Of a DNA stretch of 64,000 nucleotides, positions 7,707-16,902 are shown piece after piece; within the stretch, counting starts at the first letter, position 1; every line of letters starts with the position of its first letter. The position numbers were made by a program, and so were the translations under genes. Below the pieces are notes generated by a model. That model was not told where the DNA came from and searched no databases. It saw only the letters and a list, made by a program, of their open reading frames with translations. Source of the DNA: an uncultured Collinsella sp. (GTDB lineage Bacteria; Actinomycetota; Coriobacteriia; Coriobacteriales; Coriobacteriaceae); NCBI GenBank assembly GCA_902493375.1, contig CABUPH010000001.1, forward strand, positions 1 to 64,000, written 5' to 3'.

Positions 7707-9170
7707 ATGACGAAGACCAAGGCACAGCAGATTATGGCGGCGACCGAGGCTCGCGCGGCTGACGACGTCACCGCAGCCATCAAAGATATCGCTACCGAGT
7801 TTGAACCCTATATCATCAAGCAGCGCCGGCACTTCCATAAGCACCCGGAGCTGAGCCTTGCCGAGGAGCGCACGACCTCCGACATCGCCAACCAGCTCGA
7901 CGCCATGAATATCCCCTATGAGCGTCCCCTTAAGACAGGCCTTGTGGCGACCCTTCGCGGCACCGCGCCCGACGCCTATCGCGAGGACGGCACGCCACGC
8001 CGCCGCATCCTGCTGCGCGCCGACATCGACGCCCTACCTGTCACCGAGCAGACCGGCGAAGAGTTCGCCAGCGTCAACGAGGGCTGCATGCACGCCTGCG
8101 GCCACGACTGCCACATCGCCATGATGCTCGGCACGCTGCAGATCCTGCGCCATATGACCGACGACATCCACGGCGAAGTCCGCATCGTCTTCCAGCCCAG
8201 CGAGGAAAACGGCCAGGGCGCCAAGCTCATGATCGGCACGGGCGTGCTCGACGGCGTCGATGGCGCCTACGCCGCGCACATCTGGAGTGAGGTCGACGCC
8301 GGCACCGTGAGCTGCGAGCCCGGACCGCGCATGGCCAATACCGACTGGTTCCGCATCGACGTCCGCGGCACCTCGTGCCATGGCGCCATGCCCCAACGCG
8401 GCCACGACGCCGTTATGGTTGCCGCCGAGATCGTCAATGCCCTGCAGACCATCGTTTCGCGCGAGATCAGCCCCTATGAGCCGGCTGTCATCACCGTCGG
8501 CGAGCTGCACGGCGGCACCGCGCGCAACGTTATCGCCGGCACGGCCTACCTCGCCGGCACGGTGCGCACCTACGGAGATTCGACCCACGAGGAAATGCCG
8601 GAGCTTATGCGCCGCATCGTGGAGCATACTGCGGCCGCCTTGGGCGCCGAGGCAGAGCTCACCGACTACACCATCGCCAACTACAAGGTCGAAAACGACG
8701 CCGCCTCGAGCGAGCGCTGCCGTCAGGCCGTAATCAAGTGCTTGGGCCCCACCGGTCAAGGCCATTACCGTGGCACGCTTTCGGGCGAGGATTTTTCGGA
8801 GTACCTGCGCCGCGTACCGGGCGTGCTCGCCTTTGTAGGTACGCGCAACCCCAAGATTGGCGCCACGTACGCCCAGCATTCCTGCTTTTACAAGATTGAC
8901 GAGACCGTGCTGGCAAAGGGCTCCATGGTGGCTGCCCAGTATGCTATCGACTTTTTGGCCGAGCCCACGCAAGAGGAGCTCGACGGCCCCGCGATTACCG
9001 CGGTCGCCGAAACCAACCCCGATCTGGCCGCCAAGTTGCGCTCTGCCAAGGCGACGACCGCCGAGGCTCGCGACGCCATCCATGATGCCCGAACGGCTCG
9101 CCATGCCGCGATCAAGGGCATCCACGACGCACGCGCTGCTGCACGCCGCGAGGAGAAGCACGACGAGTAG
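7707..9170 (+). CDS. M20 family metallo-amidohydrolase
   Basis: The 487-residue protein belongs to the M20/amidase group (IAA-amino acid hydrolase, aminoacylase and hippurate hydrolase type), which cleave N-acyl or aryl amides. Metal and catalytic motifs are clear: RRHFHKHPELSLAEE near residue 38, RADIDALPVTE (D106), the ACGHDCH cluster at 130-136 and the EENGQGA glutamates at 166-167. The dimerisation lid domain contains TVGELHGGTARNVIAG. An unusual C-terminal extension of about 60 residues, rich in Ala, Arg and Lys (DAIHDARTARHAAIKGIHD), looks helical and is not part of the fold. ATG 7707 follows AAGGAGCAAATCGACC. Confidence 0.92.
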   Translation: MTKTKAQQIMAATEARAADDVTAAIKDIATEFEPYIIKQRRHFHKHPELSLAEERTTSDIANQLDAMNIPYERPLKTGLVATLRGTAPDAYREDGTPRRRILLRADIDALPVTEQTGEEFASVNEGCMHACGHDCHIAMMLGTLQILRHMTDDIHGEVRIVFQPSEENGQGAKLMIGTGVLDGVDGAYAAHIWSEVDAGTVSCEPGPRMANTDWFRIDVRGTSCHGAMPQRGHDAVMVAAEIVNALQTIVSREISPYEPAVITVGELHGGTARNVIAGTAYLAGTVRTYGDSTHEEMPELMRRIVEHTAAALGAEAELTDYTIANYKVENDAASSERCRQAVIKCLGPTGQGHYRGTLSGEDFSEYLRRVPGVLAFVGTRNPKIGATYAQHSCFYKIDETVLAKGSMVAAQYAIDFLAEPTQEELDGPAITAVAETNPDLAAKLRSAKATTAEARDAIHDARTARHAAIKGIHDARAAARREEKHDE

Positions 9171-9206
9171 TCGTCACACCCATCCATAACAGCCTGGCTA
9201 AAGCAG

Positions 9207-9242
9207 AGCGGGGGCGGACGTATCGAAACGTCCGCCCCCGCT
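9207..9242. terminator. Bidirectional terminator between convergent genes
   Basis: A perfect 14-bp GC stem AGCGGGGGCGGACG/CGTCCGCCCCCGCT closes an 8-base loop between the M20 gene and the convergent zinc-ribbon membrane protein. The T-rich flanks are modest (CATTCTT), but placement between two convergent stop codons supports a shared intrinsic terminator. Confidence 0.75.
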
Positions 9243-9301
9243 CATTCTTCAAGCGCTATTTCTACCATTTCTACCCCGTCCCCAAATGGCAGACGGCATG
9301 G

Positions 9302-10582
9302 CTACTCGTCCTGAGGCTCCTCGTCAGAGCTTGGCTCGGACGCCGGCTCAGGTGCAGGTGCCGGCTCAGGCTCAGGCGCAGGCTCGGGCTCAGGCTCGGA
9401 CTCAGATGCCGTCTCAGACTCGGGCGCCGGCTCAGGCTCGGTCGCGGGAGCGGGTGCAGGTGCCGGCGAAGCATCCGGAGCACCGCAACCCGAAGCAGCG
9501 GACTTCTTCTCGAAGGGCAATACAAAAGTCAGGACGTCGTCCTTATCCTCATCGGCCCATTCGCTTGCATAGCGTGCAACCCAATAGCCAACGGCACGGT
9601 GCTTGAGCATCTTGCCAAAAACCGTAAGAAATACGGTGACGAAAGCGACCAGCACCAAGAACAGCGCGAGCGTGACGCCACCGCCGGTAACAATTGCCTC
9701 AATACCCGTAGGACGATAGTAGTAGCTATACATACCGACAGAGGCAATGGCGCCAAAGACGACCGTCAAGATCCATGTGACAACGTTGGCGACCAGGCCC
9801 GTCAAAAACTCGGGAAGGAACGAAGCGCAGAACAGCTTGGTCTTGTTGTGCTTAAAGGCCGCCCAGACTTTATCGAGCGAAAACGCGCTCTCGACGCGCC
9901 CGGTCACCGCAAAGTGCATCACGGCGATGTCGGCGAACATCTTAAAGAAGACACCCAGAATCGCCGAAGCAATTAGCGCCAGGACAAGCAGGCCAAGCGA
10001 GCCAAACAGCGCAGCCTCGAGCGCATAAGAGCCGTAATACGAATACGAGCCCGCAGCGCCAATTACCACGCCCTCCACCAGCGAAAGCACTACACCGATA
10101 ACGGGAATGGCAGCGATAACCTCGAGCACGACCGAAATAACGCTCGAAAAGACTCCGAGACCAAACGACGTGGAACGCATGAGTGGACGGTCCATGCCGT
10201 CATCGACCTTGAGCGAAAGATCACGTCCCCACTCAATACCAAAGCCGGAACCGCACACGCTCGCAATGCAAGCTGCCAAAAAGCCGATGGCAGCCGCAAT
10301 GCCGCCAATAACGGGGATGAACAGAACGAGTACCGACACGACACAGATAAGCGCCGGCAAAAAAGCGATCTGGCACACGCGCTGCAGCACGCCCGGAGTC
10401 TTGGTCATATCCTCAAACGCCTGAGCCACACAGCCCTTGGACGCGTTCATGGGAGGCTGAGGGACAAATTGCTGAGGCTGACCCTGAGGGGTGGAAGCTG
10501 CAGCACCAGCATTAGGAGCACCGCACACACCGCAGAACTTGTCGTTATCGCCCATAGGAGCGCCACACTGCGAACAGAACAT
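9302..10582 (-). CDS. Zinc-ribbon polytopic membrane protein
   Basis: The 426-residue protein starts with a double-CxxC zinc ribbon (MFCSQCGAPMGDNDKFCGVC), then a Pro/Gln linker. About six hydrophobic segments follow, including FLPALICVVSVLVLFIPVIG and LALFLVLVAFVTVFLTVFG. A cytoplasmic C-terminal tail of about 55 residues is almost entirely Pro, Glu, Ala and Ser repeats. The layout resembles DUF4013-type or other zinc-ribbon-headed membrane proteins of unknown function in Gram-positive bacteria. The ATG at 10582 has a GAAGGG site 9 bases upstream; the ATG at 10591 overlaps that site and is less likely. The low-complexity tail could vary in length between strains. Confidence 0.75.
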   Translation of the reverse strand: MFCSQCGAPMGDNDKFCGVCGAPNAGAAASTPQGQPQQFVPQPPMNASKGCVAQAFEDMTKTPGVLQRVCQIAFLPALICVVSVLVLFIPVIGGIAAAIGFLAACIASVCGSGFGIEWGRDLSLKVDDGMDRPLMRSTSFGLGVFSSVISVVLEVIAAIPVIGVVLSLVEGVVIGAAGSYSYYGSYALEAALFGSLGLLVLALIASAILGVFFKMFADIAVMHFAVTGRVESAFSLDKVWAAFKHNKTKLFCASFLPEFLTGLVANVVTWILTVVFGAIASVGMYSYYYRPTGIEAIVTGGGVTLALFLVLVAFVTVFLTVFGKMLKHRAVGYWVARYASEWADEDKDDVLTFVLPFEKKSAASGCGAPDASPAPAPAPATEPEPAPESETASESEPEPEPAPEPEPAPAPEPASEPSSDEEPQDE

Positions 10583-10732
10583 CGAAATCATCCCTTCGTA
10601 TCTAGAGCGAATCACCTGGATCGCAAACGATGTCTTTGGCATCATTATCACCCAATGTGAGGACAAATACTCTTAGATGACGTATTTGCAACGCGCGAGG
10701 CGCTTTTCGATTGTTTGATGAGTGTGTCCGCG

Positions 10733-11755
10733 CTAGTTCGTTCCGCGGAAGCCCTTGCCGACGATCTCGGAGCTGTCGACGATCGTGATAAAGGCACCTG
10801 GATCGACTTCGCGCGCATAGCGGCGCAGTTGCACGGCCTCGCGACGGCTCAGCACGCTCATGATCACCGTCACACACTTGCCCGAGAAGGCACCGTAGCC
10901 GCGGCTGATGGTCGCCGTGCGGTTGAGATGCTTGACGATAAACTCCTCGACCTTAAGGGGCTCGGAACAAATGACCGTGCAGACTTTGCGCAGGTGAATG
11001 CTCTCAATGGCTTTGTCGACCACAAGCGTCTTGGCAAACAGGCCGAGCACGCAGTACAGACCAACGCGCGGGCCGTACAAGAAGGCCGCGATTGTCACGA
11101 TGCCGATATCGACCAGCAGCAGGGCGCGGCCAATCTCGAGCGTCGTGCGGCGCTTGAGGATCATGGCAAGAATGTCCGTGCCACCCGTCGAGGCGCCAAT
11201 ATCAAAGACAATAGCGCTGCCGAGCGCCGGCAAGATGACGGCAAAGCATAGGTCAAGCCACATATCGCCCGTCATCGAGACATCGGTCGGAATAAAGAGC
11301 TCAAACAGCGAAACATAGGCGGACAGCGCAAACGAGGCGAAGACGCTCCACAGAATCGCCTTGCGCTCCAAAAAGATAAAGCCCAAAACGACGAGAACCG
11401 CGTTAATAATCCACATAAAGACGCCGACGGGCAGGGTCGGGAACAGCGTGGACAGAATGACCGACACGCCCGAGGTGCCGCCAAAAGCAAAGTGATTAGG
11501 GGTTTTAAACGCAACGATGGCGAAGGCCGTAAGAATCAGACCCAGATTGAGCTCGGCAAAAAAGCGCGGGAAGCCCGGCTCCTGGCTGCGCTTTTGACCG
11601 GCACGCTCGCCGCGCTCGATATCGGTGCGATCAACCACACGCTCCATCGGCACCACGGGAGGACGATGCATCTCCTCGGCAGCACGCGATGCCGCCTCTG
11701 CCGCGGCGGCCTCAATCGCCCATGCCTTGCTTTCTGTTTCGTGCTCGTCAGCCAT
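10733..11755 (-). CDS. YitT family membrane protein (DUF161 + DUF2179)
   Basis: The 340-residue protein has a soluble acidic/Ala-rich N-terminal tail of about 65 residues. Five to six membrane helices follow with the YitT signatures NHFAFGGTSGVSVIL and GASTGGTDILAMILKRR, then a cytosolic DUF2179 domain (VCTVICSEPLKVEEFIVKHL to AFITIVDSSEIVGKGF). YitT proteins are widespread and functionally uncharacterised; the C-terminal domain has a PII-like fold. The N-terminal tail is longer than in most homologues. It stands alone between the zinc-ribbon protein and the asp23 operon. Confidence 0.9.
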   Translation of the reverse strand: MADEHETESKAWAIEAAAAEAASRAAEEMHRPPVVPMERVVDRTDIERGERAGQKRSQEPGFPRFFAELNLGLILTAFAIVAFKTPNHFAFGGTSGVSVILSTLFPTLPVGVFMWIINAVLVVLGFIFLERKAILWSVFASFALSAYVSLFELFIPTDVSMTGDMWLDLCFAVILPALGSAIVFDIGASTGGTDILAMILKRRTTLEIGRALLLVDIGIVTIAAFLYGPRVGLYCVLGLFAKTLVVDKAIESIHLRKVCTVICSEPLKVEEFIVKHLNRTATISRGYGAFSGKCVTVIMSVLSRREAVQLRRYAREVDPGAFITIVDSSEIVGKGFRGTN

Positions 11756-11928
11756 TACGGCAACCCCTCGTTAACAATTTGGAAACAATGCGCTCATTAG
11801 CGTAACGCGGAACGTGGGGATTGCAACCCTTAGTTAGACGAGCGGTATGACTATATCGGGAGCGTACAAAAACAGCCGGCCACGCTTTTGCTTGCGCGGT
11901 CGGCCGTTTAACGTTTTCGCAGATAAAA

Positions 11929-11961
11929 CCTGCTAAAACAAACCTGTCCCTTTTTGGAAGG
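11929..11961. repeat. REP-like palindrome, family A
   Basis: CCTGCTAAAA and TTTTTGGAAGG arms surround a core that reads GGGACAGGTTTG on the minus strand. It abuts the stop codon of asp23. The arms are imperfect compared with the copies at 16782 and 50687. Confidence 0.7.
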
Positions 11962-12477
11962 TTATTCGTGCTGGCTGGTGCGGTGCTCGTACTCCTCGGG
12001 GGTGATGACATCCTCGATACGCAGGTTGACGCCCGCCACCTCAAGGCCGGTCATCGCGGCAAGGCGCTCGGTGACACGTGCCTTGACATCGTCAAAGATC
12101 GCGGGCGCATAGGCGCCGTACTCGATGATGACGGAGATGTTGACGACCACGCGATTGTCATCGGTGACCTCGACCGTCACGCCCTTGGTCAGATTCTCGG
12201 CACCAAACTGCTCCTGCACAAAGTGCATGAGGTTACCTTTCATGCCCAGAACGTGCGGAACCTCGCGAGTGGCCATGGCGACGATCTTCTCGATCACACC
12301 GTTGGAATAGGTCAGCGAGTCCTCGGACTCGTCCGCTTCCTCGTCATCCTCATCCACATCGGACTCGGCCTCGACAAGAGCCTCGTCCTCGAGCGTCACA
12401 TCCTCGGCTTCGGCGACGACCGCTTCGTTCTCCTCGAGCTCGGTATCGGCTACATCGACCTTCGTATTAAAAGCCAT
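11962..12477 (-). CDS. Asp23/Gls24 family envelope stress protein
   Basis: The 171-residue protein has an acidic N-terminal half, very rich in Glu and Asp (residues 10-55). An Asp23 domain follows from about 58: YSNGVIEKIVAMATREVPHV, GVTVEVTDDNRVVVNISVII and VAGVNLRIEDVITPEEY. Asp23 is an abundant alkaline-shock protein that sits under the membrane and is anchored by AmaP. It is the third gene of the set amaP, DUF2273, asp23, 44 bp behind the DUF2273 gene. The acidic extension before the domain is unusual for the family. Confidence 0.92.
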   Translation of the reverse strand: MAFNTKVDVADTELEENEAVVAEAEDVTLEDEALVEAESDVDEDDEEADESEDSLTYSNGVIEKIVAMATREVPHVLGMKGNLMHFVQEQFGAENLTKGVTVEVTDDNRVVVNISVIIEYGAYAPAIFDDVKARVTERLAAMTGLEVAGVNLRIEDVITPEEYEHRTSQHE

Positions 12478-12521
12478 GGTTCCTCCTTATGCCTGCCGCG
12501 GATGCGACAGTCGAATACATA

Positions 12522-12899
12522 TTAGCGACCGCTAAACAGACGGCCGAAGAAGTTGACGATCCCGTTCTCGCCGTCGCGAATTTGGCCGATCACAGCGCCG
12601 ATCAGCACGAAGAATGCAATGACGAGCGTGTCCCACAGGCCCAACGTGAGCACCAACACGGCGAGGATAAAGCCAGCGACGGCGCCGAGCGTGGTGTTGG
12701 GATGACGCACAGCATAGCTCCAGATGGCAGCGCCCGTACCCTTGATGAGACCCATAGCCTCGTCAAAATCCGCGGCTGCCACGTCTTGTAACTCGGTTGC
12801 CTCTGCTTTGGACTCAACAGGTTCGTTCACCGGCGTGGCGCTCTGGTCAATCGTCAGGCGCGGCGTACGAGCAGTCTTATCTTGATTGGTATCACTCAC
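12522..12899 (-). CDS. DUF2273 small membrane protein
   Basis: The 125-residue protein consists of a polar N-terminus of about 55 residues and a pair of membrane helices (TLGAVAGFILAVLVLTLGLW and TLVIAFFVLIGAVIGQIRDG). It ends with the typical FFGRLFSGR. DUF2273 proteins accompany Asp23 and AmaP and are thought to help anchor Asp23. The start is GTG at 12899, inside the end of amaP in another frame (GTGAGTGA, 8-bp overlap), so translation is probably coupled. The extended polar N-terminus is longer than in the compact Firmicutes versions. Confidence 0.85.
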   Translation of the reverse strand: MSDTNQDKTARTPRLTIDQSATPVNEPVESKAEATELQDVAAADFDEAMGLIKGTGAAIWSYAVRHPNTTLGAVAGFILAVLVLTLGLWDTLVIAFFVLIGAVIGQIRDGENGIVNFFGRLFSGR

Positions 12900-13437
12900 C
12901 GGAAACCTCCACGGTCTGGACGGTAGTCTTGGACGGCAAAAAACGGACGCGCGTAGTCGTACCCGGCGTGCCGAGCATGGTGTCGCAAGCTTCCTCGATG
13001 CGCTGCTGCATCGCGGTAGCCAGAGATGCCACGTCCTTATCGTCAAGCGCGATAGCCTCGACCTTAAATCGGACGTGCGAATCGTCGGAGCCTTGGACGC
13101 GGGCCTCGACATGCTCGACCATCACGCGGTCGTCGCGCTCGGCAGCAGCCCTGGCACACGAAGAAAGCGCCGCAAGGGTAACCTCGATATTGCGTTCCCC
13201 CGCCGGATGCACGCAGGACGGCTCGCGACGAGCAAACATCAGGCGGAAGAAGCTTACCAGCACGCCGATCGCCACAACTCCGCCGCATGCCGTCACGACA
13301 ATGCGCGGCATGGGGTCGCGCATCAGCAACATAAAGCGATACGTATACGGCCCCCAAAACTGGCAGACAAGCGTACCCAGCGCCACGATGGCGGCGGCAA
13401 GATACACAATCGCTAGGGCTCGTTTGAGTACGCGCAC
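12892..13437 (-). CDS. amaP: AmaP-type Asp23 membrane anchor
   Basis: The 181-residue protein has two N-terminal membrane helices (VLKRALAIVYLAAAIVALGT and RIVVTACGGVVAIGVLVSFF). A soluble domain related to Asp23 follows (NIEVTLAALSSCARAAAE, ARVQGSDDSHVRFKVEAIAL, RVRFLPSKTTVQTVEVSGE). This is the layout of AmaP, which ties Asp23 to the membrane in staphylococci. It is the promoter-proximal gene of the three-gene operon. The start is GTG at 13437 with a GAAGGGAG site 6 bases upstream. The identification rests on architecture and neighbours. Confidence 0.85.
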   Translation of the reverse strand: MRVLKRALAIVYLAAAIVALGTLVCQFWGPYTYRFMLLMRDPMPRIVVTACGGVVAIGVLVSFFRLMFARREPSCVHPAGERNIEVTLAALSSCARAAAERDDRVMVEHVEARVQGSDDSHVRFKVEAIALDDKDVASLATAMQQRIEEACDTMLGTPGTTTRVRFLPSKTTVQTVEVSGE

Positions 13438-13489
13438 GTGGCGCTCCCTTCAAATCTCGGCTCTCGAAATGCAAAACGGTTCGCATCAT

Positions 13490-13534
13490 TATAAAAGAGC
13501 CGGGTCCGGTGCTCTACGCACGCGGATCCGGCTC
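13490..13534 (-). terminator. Terminator of yebC
   Basis: GAGCCGGATCCG/CGGACCCGGCTC (minus strand) form a 12-bp stem with one mismatch, followed by TTTTATA. It lies about 70 bp beyond the yebC stop codon and upstream of amaP, separating the two transcription units. Confidence 0.75.
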
Positions 13535-13603
13535 ATCTATTCCACGAGGCTTGCATGCTCGCTTCATTATGCCCAGATATGCACGGCTTAACCCGTGCGG
13601 GCG

Positions 13604-14410
13604 CTACTCCTCCTCGAGGGCAGCGATGACCTCGTCGGTCATGTCCATGGTGCTGTAAACATCCTGGACGTCGTCGAGCTCCTCAAGACGGTCGATGAGG
13701 CGCTGAACCTTCTTGGCATCGGCGCCGGAGACCTCGGTCGGGGTGGTCGGGACCATGGTGGTCTCGGAGCCCTTGACCTGGACGCCCTGCTCCTCGAGCG
13801 CCTTGGAGACAGCCATGACCTCGTTGGCAGTAGTCCAGACGATCCACTCCTCGCCGGCGTCCTCGTAGTCCTCGCCACCGGCCTCGGCGATGGCCATCAT
13901 GAACTCATCCTCGTCACCGGCAGCACCGTTGGCGATCATGGTCTCCTTCTTGGCGTTCTCGTCCAGGATCTCCTTGGCGACGACAATCTGGCCCTTACGC
14001 TCAAACTGGAAGGCGACGGAGCCGGAGGTGCCCAGGTTGCCACCAGCGTGGGAGAAGGCGGAACGGACATCGGCGGCGGTACGGTTGCGATTGTCGGTCA
14101 GGCAGTCGACGTAGACGGCGACACCGGCGGGACCGTAGCCCTCGTACACGATGTTCTCGTAGACGGCGGCGTCAGCACCCGAACCAAAAGCCTTGTCGAT
14201 AGCGGACTTGATCTTGTCCTTAGGCATGGACTGAGCCTTGGCCTTGGCAACGGCAGCGGCGAGGCTGGCGTTGTTCTCGGGCAGCGGGTCACCGCCGAGA
14301 CGGGCAGCAACGGTGATGTTGCGGCTGAGCTTGGAGAAGAGGGCGGAACGCTTGGCGTCCTGCGCGCCCTTACGATGCTTGGTTGTGGCCCACTTAGAGT
14401 GTCCGGACAT
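13604..14410 (-). CDS. yebC: YebC/PmpR family protein
   Basis: The 268-residue protein starts MSGHSKWATTKHRKGAQDAK and contains the conserved RNITVAARLGGDP, SMPKDKIKSAIDKAF, VYENIVYEGYGPAGVAVYVD and DNRNRTAADVRSAFSHAGG blocks. Members are annotated as transcriptional regulators, and some (YebC2 group) act on the ribosome to relieve stalling at proline stretches. The length is about 20 residues above the usual 240-250; the extra lies in the C-terminal acidic part. The ATG 14410 follows a GATAGGAGACACGT site. Its own terminator lies at 13490-13534. Confidence 0.96.
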   Translation of the reverse strand: MSGHSKWATTKHRKGAQDAKRSALFSKLSRNITVAARLGGDPLPENNASLAAAVAKAKAQSMPKDKIKSAIDKAFGSGADAAVYENIVYEGYGPAGVAVYVDCLTDNRNRTAADVRSAFSHAGGNLGTSGSVAFQFERKGQIVVAKEILDENAKKETMIANGAAGDEDEFMMAIAEAGGEDYEDAGEEWIVWTTANEVMAVSKALEEQGVQVKGSETTMVPTTPTEVSGADAKKVQRLIDRLEELDDVQDVYSTMDMTDEVIAALEEE

Positions 14411-14540
14411 ACGTGTCTCCTATCGGTTTCGACCTAAAGCCCAGCGCAGATGCTCGGGCAATATAAACAAACGTCGTTATGATATACCTACTGGCCTGCG
14501 AGATAAACCCCAAAATGAAGGCGCCGTGATGATGGCCCCT

Positions 14541-14573
14541 TTGGTGCAAAGAAACCTGACCTCAATGCACCAA
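14541..14573. repeat. REP-like palindrome, family D
   Basis: TTGGTGCA...TGCACCAA arms of 8 bp enclose a core that reads GAGGTCAGGTTTCTT on the minus strand. It sits just before the stop codon end of the 727-residue membrane protein gene. A related copy is at 51853-51883. Confidence 0.75.
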
Positions 14574-14574
14574 G

Positions 14575-16758
14575 TTAGAACCAGAGGAAGTCGCTGCGGG
14601 TGACGGTGGCGCCGATGGCGAAGGGCATGCAGGCGATGACCGGATACAGGTAGCGCATGTAAGTCGAGCCGTTGCACGGGCCAATCAGGCACACGGCGAG
14701 CACGCCCAACAGCGGCACCCAGATCGCCAGCGCACGCCATGAATGACGACGCAGTAGGTAGACCACCACGGCGATCATGATCCACACATAGGTGGCCGAG
14801 CTCATGGTGAGCGAGATAAACGGGATGCGCTGCACCGCCACACGGTACAGATTGATCAGGTGGTCGCACCAGCGCACCACGTTGCTGTCAACCGGATGGA
14901 AGTCGAAGTACTTGAGGTTGTCGGGACGCACCATGATCTCGGCGCTACGCGCCGTGCTGTAGACCCATGCATCGCGCGCGCTCGGATAAAAATAACCATA
15001 GTAGTTATTGATAAGCGCCGAGATATAGCACTCGGGATCCTTCTTAAACATCTGAGCCCACACCTCAAAATAGGCATCGATGTCCTCCTGCGAGGCGTAC
15101 TCGTTAAAGCAGTTCTTGACGGCATCGGACTTGTCGGGGTTGTAGCGGCGGCCCAGGTTCTCGTACTTGAGTACGCGATCGATCACGGCACGCTCTTCGT
15201 CGGTCACCAAGCCGTCGCAAGGAGCCTCCACGATGGTGCCGTCCTCCTTAACCGTGGGGTTGACGCCCGAGTTGAGGCCGTCGTGCTTTTGGACGAAACG
15301 AGCCGTCTGCTGGAACGGAATCGAGAGGATTTCGCGCTTGGAGCCGGGCGTAATGTCGTGCGCCGGCATAAACACCTTGGTGAAGTACATGTTAGAGGCA
15401 AGGCAGAGCGCGAGCACCGCGAGAACGCCAACCCAGCGGAAACGCGGGATGGCGCCCGAAGGCGCAGCACCAGTCTGCTTGGCTGCACGACGAGCCACAT
15501 GCACGTCCCATACGCAAAACGCCGCCGCGATTACGCATGCCGCCAGGGGAAACACCAGGCCGCCGTTGCGCAGAAACGTGGAACCCATGGCACCCAGAGC
15601 AAGCAGCAGCCAGTCGTGGCGCGCAAAGAGCACGGGGGCTTTCTCGCCCGCTCGCTCGACATTGGCATCACGACGGGGCAAGCCACATGCCACGAGCTTG
15701 ACGGTCTGTACCAGCAGCACCAAGAACGCGTCGGCAAAGAGCACGTCTTTGGTGAGCAACGCCGCGTAGTTAGAGAACATCGGCATAAACGCAAAGAACA
15801 GCAGGATCGCACCGCGAACCGGCAGGCTCACGCCCAGTTTGCGCAGCGACGAAATGGAATAGGCCATGCAGGCGACCGTGATGACAAATTGAGCGCAGGT
15901 GTAGATGGCAAGACCCGCGTTAGCGCTGTTGAACAGCGAAAGCCCCAGCTGAACGCACGAGCCGATAATGGCCGTGTGCACTACGGGATGATGTCCGTTG
16001 AGCAACACATTAGGATTGAGCAGACGCAAGTAGTCGCTCGTGCCGTTGGGATAGTTGAACCACTGGCGAATCTGCGCGCCGGTGTCCCCCATAAAAAGAC
16101 CGGGCAACGAAGCGATGAGCGTGGGCGCCCAGACGATCATAAGCACCAGGAAGGGCCCGGCAAAGGGATGGACCGAGAGCACGGCGTGAGTCACACGCCA
16201 TACGCGGCCAAAGTGCGCCTCGGAAAACGGAATGCGCCGAGAGCTCAGCCAATCCAGGCACTCAAAAGCCAGATAGAAGGCCACGATCGCCAGAAGCATC
16301 CAGCCCGCGCCGCCAATCCAGGCGCAGATGATGCGGGCTTTGTCGCCAAGGACAATCTCGGCCGAGTCGGTGAGATCGTAGCTGCGGCCGAACACCATGC
16401 AGATGGCGAAGAACAGCGACGGCAGAATGATCGATGGGCGCCAGGTGTCGCCACGGCCAAAGAACACGTAGCGAAACGGCAAGGTGAGCAGGCAGGCAAG
16501 TGCAAGCAGCATGACCGCGTCGGTATGGCCGGCAAACGAGAGGAGTACCTCGTAGCACACGTACAGCATGCCCGAGGCTTTGGGGTCAATCGCCAAGACT
16601 GCGTTGCTCGACACCGGGGCGGGATCGATGGAAAACGCCGTGGTCGCCAACAGCGCGAGCAAAAAGGCGATGAGCGTCTGCTTGGCGGGGTAGCGCTTAA
16701 ACCAGACGATGCGGGCAGCGTCGCGCGCAGCCGTTGTGGAGAGATCGGAATCCTTCAC
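14575..16758 (-). CDS. Large polytopic membrane protein (DUF6020-like)
   Basis: The 727-residue protein has about twelve hydrophobic segments. An extracytoplasmic domain lies in the C-terminal half, about residues 490-640, containing DKSDAVKNCFNEYASQEDID and FKKDPECYISALINNYYGYF. An acidic/polar loop with GLFMGDTGAQIRQWFNYPNG follows the early helices, and FMPMFSNYAALLTKDVLFA lies midway. This resembles DUF6020 proteins, which look like GT-C type glycosyltransferases or polymer-processing membrane proteins; the DTG acidic loop is compatible with a GT-C fold. No substrate can be inferred. The ATG at 16758 has only a weak AAAGGCTCTTTGGACTGTG context. REP-like repeats flank both ends. Confidence 0.75.
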   Translation of the reverse strand: MKDSDLSTTAARDAARIVWFKRYPAKQTLIAFLLALLATTAFSIDPAPVSSNAVLAIDPKASGMLYVCYEVLLSFAGHTDAVMLLALACLLTLPFRYVFFGRGDTWRPSIILPSLFFAICMVFGRSYDLTDSAEIVLGDKARIICAWIGGAGWMLLAIVAFYLAFECLDWLSSRRIPFSEAHFGRVWRVTHAVLSVHPFAGPFLVLMIVWAPTLIASLPGLFMGDTGAQIRQWFNYPNGTSDYLRLLNPNVLLNGHHPVVHTAIIGSCVQLGLSLFNSANAGLAIYTCAQFVITVACMAYSISSLRKLGVSLPVRGAILLFFAFMPMFSNYAALLTKDVLFADAFLVLLVQTVKLVACGLPRRDANVERAGEKAPVLFARHDWLLLALGAMGSTFLRNGGLVFPLAACVIAAAFCVWDVHVARRAAKQTGAAPSGAIPRFRWVGVLAVLALCLASNMYFTKVFMPAHDITPGSKREILSIPFQQTARFVQKHDGLNSGVNPTVKEDGTIVEAPCDGLVTDEERAVIDRVLKYENLGRRYNPDKSDAVKNCFNEYASQEDIDAYFEVWAQMFKKDPECYISALINNYYGYFYPSARDAWVYSTARSAEIMVRPDNLKYFDFHPVDSNVVRWCDHLINLYRVAVQRIPFISLTMSSATYVWIMIAVVVYLLRRHSWRALAIWVPLLGVLAVCLIGPCNGSTYMRYLYPVIACMPFAIGATVTRSDFLWF

Positions 16759-16781
16759 AGTCCAAAGAGCCTTTCTAGAAA

Positions 16782-16814
16782 CCTGCCAAAAAGGGACAGG
16801 TTTATTTTGGCAGG
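16782..16814. repeat. REP-like palindrome, family A
   Basis: Perfect 10-bp arms CCTGCCAAAA/TTTTGGCAGG enclose AGGGACAGGTTTA. The same sequence recurs in opposite orientation at 40736 and 50687, and a diverged copy lies at 11929. Confidence 0.85.
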
Positions 16815-16860
16815 TTTTATCTGGGGAAACGTTACTGTTCTGTCATCGTTGCCCAGCAAA

Positions 16861-16893
16861 CCACCACAAAGGTGCCTGTCCCCTTTGTGGTGG
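16861..16893. repeat. REP-like palindrome, family B
   Basis: Perfect 11-bp arms CCACCACAAAG/CTTTGTGGTGG enclose GTGCCTGTCCC, which is GGGACAGGCAC on the other strand. A second copy lies at 40655-40690 inside a longer palindrome. It is 47 bp from the family A copy and just 3' of the lgt stop codon. Confidence 0.85.
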
Positions 16894-16902
16894 TTTTGGT
16901 GG

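Noticed and set aside
7539..7844. In-frame N-terminal extension of the amidohydrolase
   Set aside because: It would overlap the divergent M20 gene and shows no conserved sequence. The family starts at the MQHIDRII region.
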